From contig CM031609.1 of NCBI GenBank assembly GCA_018398815.1, positions 31,968,799-32,032,798 on the forward strand: DNA of 64,000 nt, in the 5' to 3' direction. Position 1 is the first letter of the stretch; every line of letters starts with the position of its first letter. This document shows, one piece after another, positions 37,301 to 41,300 of the stretch. Under the pieces are notes generated by a model. The model was not told the origin of the DNA. It saw only the letters and a list, made by a program, of their open reading frames with translations, and made no database searches. Position numbers and translations under genes: made by a program. The DNA is from Conus ventricosus (taxonomy: Eukaryota; Mollusca; Gastropoda; Neogastropoda; Conidae).

Positions 37301-38305
37301 AGGAGACAGGCTCAAAGGGGGGTTTCCTGAGGACGTCAAGTAAGTGAAGAGGTCCCAAAGGGAACACGTCTAGGGGATTGGGCCTCACGAAGAGCAGCCC
37401 CTCTGGAGATCTGTCTGAGAAGGAAGTCATTCTCAAGGAAGGTCCCGCCATTGGCGGATGGTCGTGCAGATGGGCCGACCTGTTAGCCCCGGATGGAGCT
37501 AGCAGAGAGGTTAAGGTGGGACAGGAAATTTCCTATCTGGATATTGGAGGGGCGATTGTGAGAGACAGAATTGTCTTCACACCATGAGACCCATTTCCTC
37601 CATCTGTAAATGTAAAGGGGACTCTGTGCTAGCTCTGCGAGAGGACATGGCTAGGTCTCGGAGTTCCTGAGAGGCCCCAGCGATAGAGAGGATATTGAGG
37701 ACGGACTGGGACCTGTCCGTTCGAGAGGTGGATCTAGCTGCTTGCAACCGGGCTGGCACAGAAGCCAGGCGTGGAGGCGAAGCATCTGGGATTGGCGTGA
37801 GGGAGACCCGAACGGGGTTGCCTGAGCATGTCCCACCTGGTGTTCAACCGAAGAGGGGGTGCGTGAGTGAGGGACTTGAGGTCCGGTAACCAGGACTGAG
37901 TGGGCCACCACGGGCTATGAGAATGAGCCTGGGTCTCTCGAGTCTCGCCTTCCTGATCACCTTGTGGAGGATCGGGAAGCGAGGGAAGGCGTAAGCTATG
38001 AGGCCGGACATGGGAAGGGATAGGGCGTCGATGGAGGAAGCCGGGGTTCGAGACCGGAGACCATACACTGGCAGACGATAGTTGAACCGTGAGGCAGACA
38101 GGTCGATCATGGGTCTGAACCAATGTTCCCACACGGTTGTTAGGGTATGCCTGCTGATGGGTCCATTCCGTGTGGAGGACAGACTTGGAGAGGCTGAGAG
38201 TGTCTGCCAGGATATTGTGTGTCCCTGCTATGTGTCTCGCGCGAAGGTGACCCCCTGCGTGTGACACCAGTGGAGGAGGGCCTTCACGGAGGGAGAGGCC
38301 CCGTG

Positions 38306-38341
<36 letters not shown>

Positions 38342-41300
38342 TTTGTTGATGTAACAAGCTACCGAAGTGTTGTCCGTGAAAGGAGAACGAATCGGTGGGA
38401 GACTATGGACTGGAAGTGGAGGAGGGCGAGCCTGACCGCTTCCAGTTCCAAGATGTTGATGTGAAGACGAGCAGTCAGGATCCCAAACCCCCGAGGCGTG
38501 ACTGCTCTCCAAATGGGCCCCCAGCCCGAGTTGGAGGCGTCTGTGTAAAGTTCCAGGGCCTGGGAAGGGAGGGAGATGGGAACTCCGGGGGCCAGGGTGG
38601 ATGGGCTGAGCCACTCCTCCGTGGCCCAAACGAACCAAGGCCCTAGGGGAATGGTCTGGTTCAGCTGTCGTTGGTCTGGGACCAATGACGGCGGAACTCC
38701 CTCTGAAGCTGTCGCTTGGGAACTCTGCCTAGGGGAATGAAAGGAGACAGGGACTCCATCATCCCCAGAAGGGACGAAAGTGTCCTTGCCGAAGTTAGGG
38801 AGAGAGTCGAAGGTGGGAGATGGGGTCCACTAGGCGAGCGGAACTCTCCGGGGTCGGGGAGACTACCATGGAGGTGGTGTCGAAGCTCATGCCCAGAGAG
38901 GTGAATCGCTGAGTGGGCGAGAGCTCGCATTTGGAGGGGTTGGTGACGAACCCCAGAGAGGAACAAAGGTGTAGTAGTTTGGAGGTATGGGATTGGGCCA
39001 GGGCCTGAGTGGGAGCCCGAGTTGGAGGGGTAGTGTAGAGGTTGAACTAGTGTCACTCTCCCTACCCATCAGCTTGAAAAGACTGGAACACGAACGGCGT
39101 GTAAAAAGATACTGAGCCACGCGCTTGTGTGGCCATAGTCAGCATGAGTGTGTTGTTTTCGAGCCCATAGATGCCAAATGAGGCGATCTTTTGCACACTG
39201 AACATAGAACGTAATGTTGTTTTGGGGATCCTTAGCAACCAGTACTGCTTACCTTGACCCCAGGTCCTGAAATGCACACTTTCCTGACATATCGATTGCC
39301 TGAGCACCGACGGGGGAAAATGGCGGAAGCAAGTATCGCGTCTTGACGCGAAACGAGACTATGAGAAACTGGGACGAGACCTTGAGAAAAATCAATACTT
39401 CAATGCGAGCGTCGTCTGCTAGGCTAGGGCCGTTTGTCGGAACCCATTGCGAGCAGATTTCAGTGCAAGTACAGACTGCTTCCAGTTCTACTGGAACCCT
39501 GATCTTGCAGACGAGACGTAGGTAGCGTCTTGAAATAGGAGTATAAGGATGGAGTCCCCATGGGCGACTCCCCCAGTTACCTCGGGACCGTGTCTTGCTG
39601 GCAGAGAGGGATATTAGGGCGTTTGGCGGGCCGTGCGGTGTGGGCAGGTGGACTGCCTGGGATAGGGTTTGAGCGGGAGTCAGTCTCCTGGTATCGCAGT
39701 CGAATAGCTGCCAAACAGCGACTGGTCCTGCCCAGGGATGCACCGCAAGGCCGACTTGAGCGCCTGGGAGGGGTTGGACCGTGACAGCACGGCCTGAGAG
39801 ATTGGCCTGTGATAGTACAGCATCTCTCACTGCCAACAGGCAGTTAAAGTGACTCTGGCTGCGCTGTCCGCCTCAGCCGAAAGGTGATGCGATATCTTGT
39901 GAATAAGAAAGCGCATCAGGGGGTCGCCAAACAAGCTAGAGTCTGTCTCAGTGTCGTCAGCGTCTGAAGACACAGAGGCAGTGCCGTAGTCCTTGAGGAA
40001 AAACTCCTACTGGAGCTGCGTTAGGGGCTGACAAGAAGTCAATCCCCGGCGGAGGGACGGCCTGTGCACCCCTGGCGAAAGATGCCGATCTGTCCCACAA
40101 GGGGATGAGGGTCTGGGGGGCGACTATCCTTGGCCGTGATAGCTGGGCAGGAGGAACCCGGCGTAACGGAAAAGGAGAAAATGTTGTCAGAGGGAGGGGA
40201 TTCCTTAACAACAAGATCTGGGCGCCAGCTTTCCAAGGTGGAAAAGTCACCAAGACTGGGGGAGGGAGCCCTCAACCCCGTCCTCAGGCTGTGGGTCAGT
40301 GTTCCTGAAAGGGATGTTCAGATCCACCTTCAGGGGGCCAGGACAGGGGTGCGTGGGAGTCCCGCCCTCATTGGGTAGTGGGGGAATACGAGGACGGGTC
40401 CCTGGTGGCTCCATACTCGGCAGGCAGACTAGGGGATCGCCGATCGGACAGCGCCCGAGAGGGAGGGGGACCCAGGTCGATCCAGCTGAAAGAAGCCGGA
40501 TGCCACATGCGACCGAAGATGGAGTCAGAATGGGTGTCAGCCCTAAGCCACTGGTTCCTCTCGGGGGCATGGAGCCACCGGTCCCCGGGGAGTACGCAGG
40601 GCTGTGGCGGCCCTGGGGCAGGGTTTCCTCGGGGACCCGGGTAACCTGGGGCACCATGGGGTGGGTAGCGAGAAGGCGAGCTCTCGTACCCGCCCCGGGG
40701 AGAGCACTGCCTCCTGCGTCTCCCGGGTGCGGTCCATGCCGGCCCCTGCATGGCAGGGTGGCCGGTGGGTGGCATGGTAGCCGAGTCCCTGGCCGCGTGG
40801 AAGCGGACTGGGAAGGCTGCAGTGACGAGGACCACCTCAAGGGACCAAAGGTTACCCCTAGTCCCGCTGGTCGATCCTCCCCCCGGAGGAACGGGACTGC
40901 GGACGTTGCCCAATAGGGGAGCGAAAGAAGTCCGCTCCCCAACGTCCTGTACCCTAGGGGAAAGTGCAACAGTCGATCGGGGTGGTTCGACCGTCGGGGG
41001 TGAGGGCGCAGATCCGACCTAGTCGATGCCTGCGTCCCTGACCCGGAGTTGTGGTCAGTGGGGGAGACCCACCAAAGACTGCCCACAACTCCTCCACCGG
41101 AGTGATGACGCTCCTCGTGTCCGAGTGGTGGCTGCACTCGGACACGGTTGGGGAAGCGTGATGGGACAGCGTGACGGTAGTGGGGGGCAAGCTAACGCCA
41201 CGAGTCTCATCTGATCGAGTGACGGGCGGTGATTCCGGCCGCGAGTCGTCACCCGTGCCGGTCCGCGCCTCGGTAAGGTTCCCCGGGGGCCGAGGGTCGC

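Noticed and set aside
40299..41022. Gly/Pro/Arg-rich 205-codon + strand gene
   Set aside because: It overlaps the minus-strand gag-like region of the DIRS element and is best explained as a GC-rich shadow frame.
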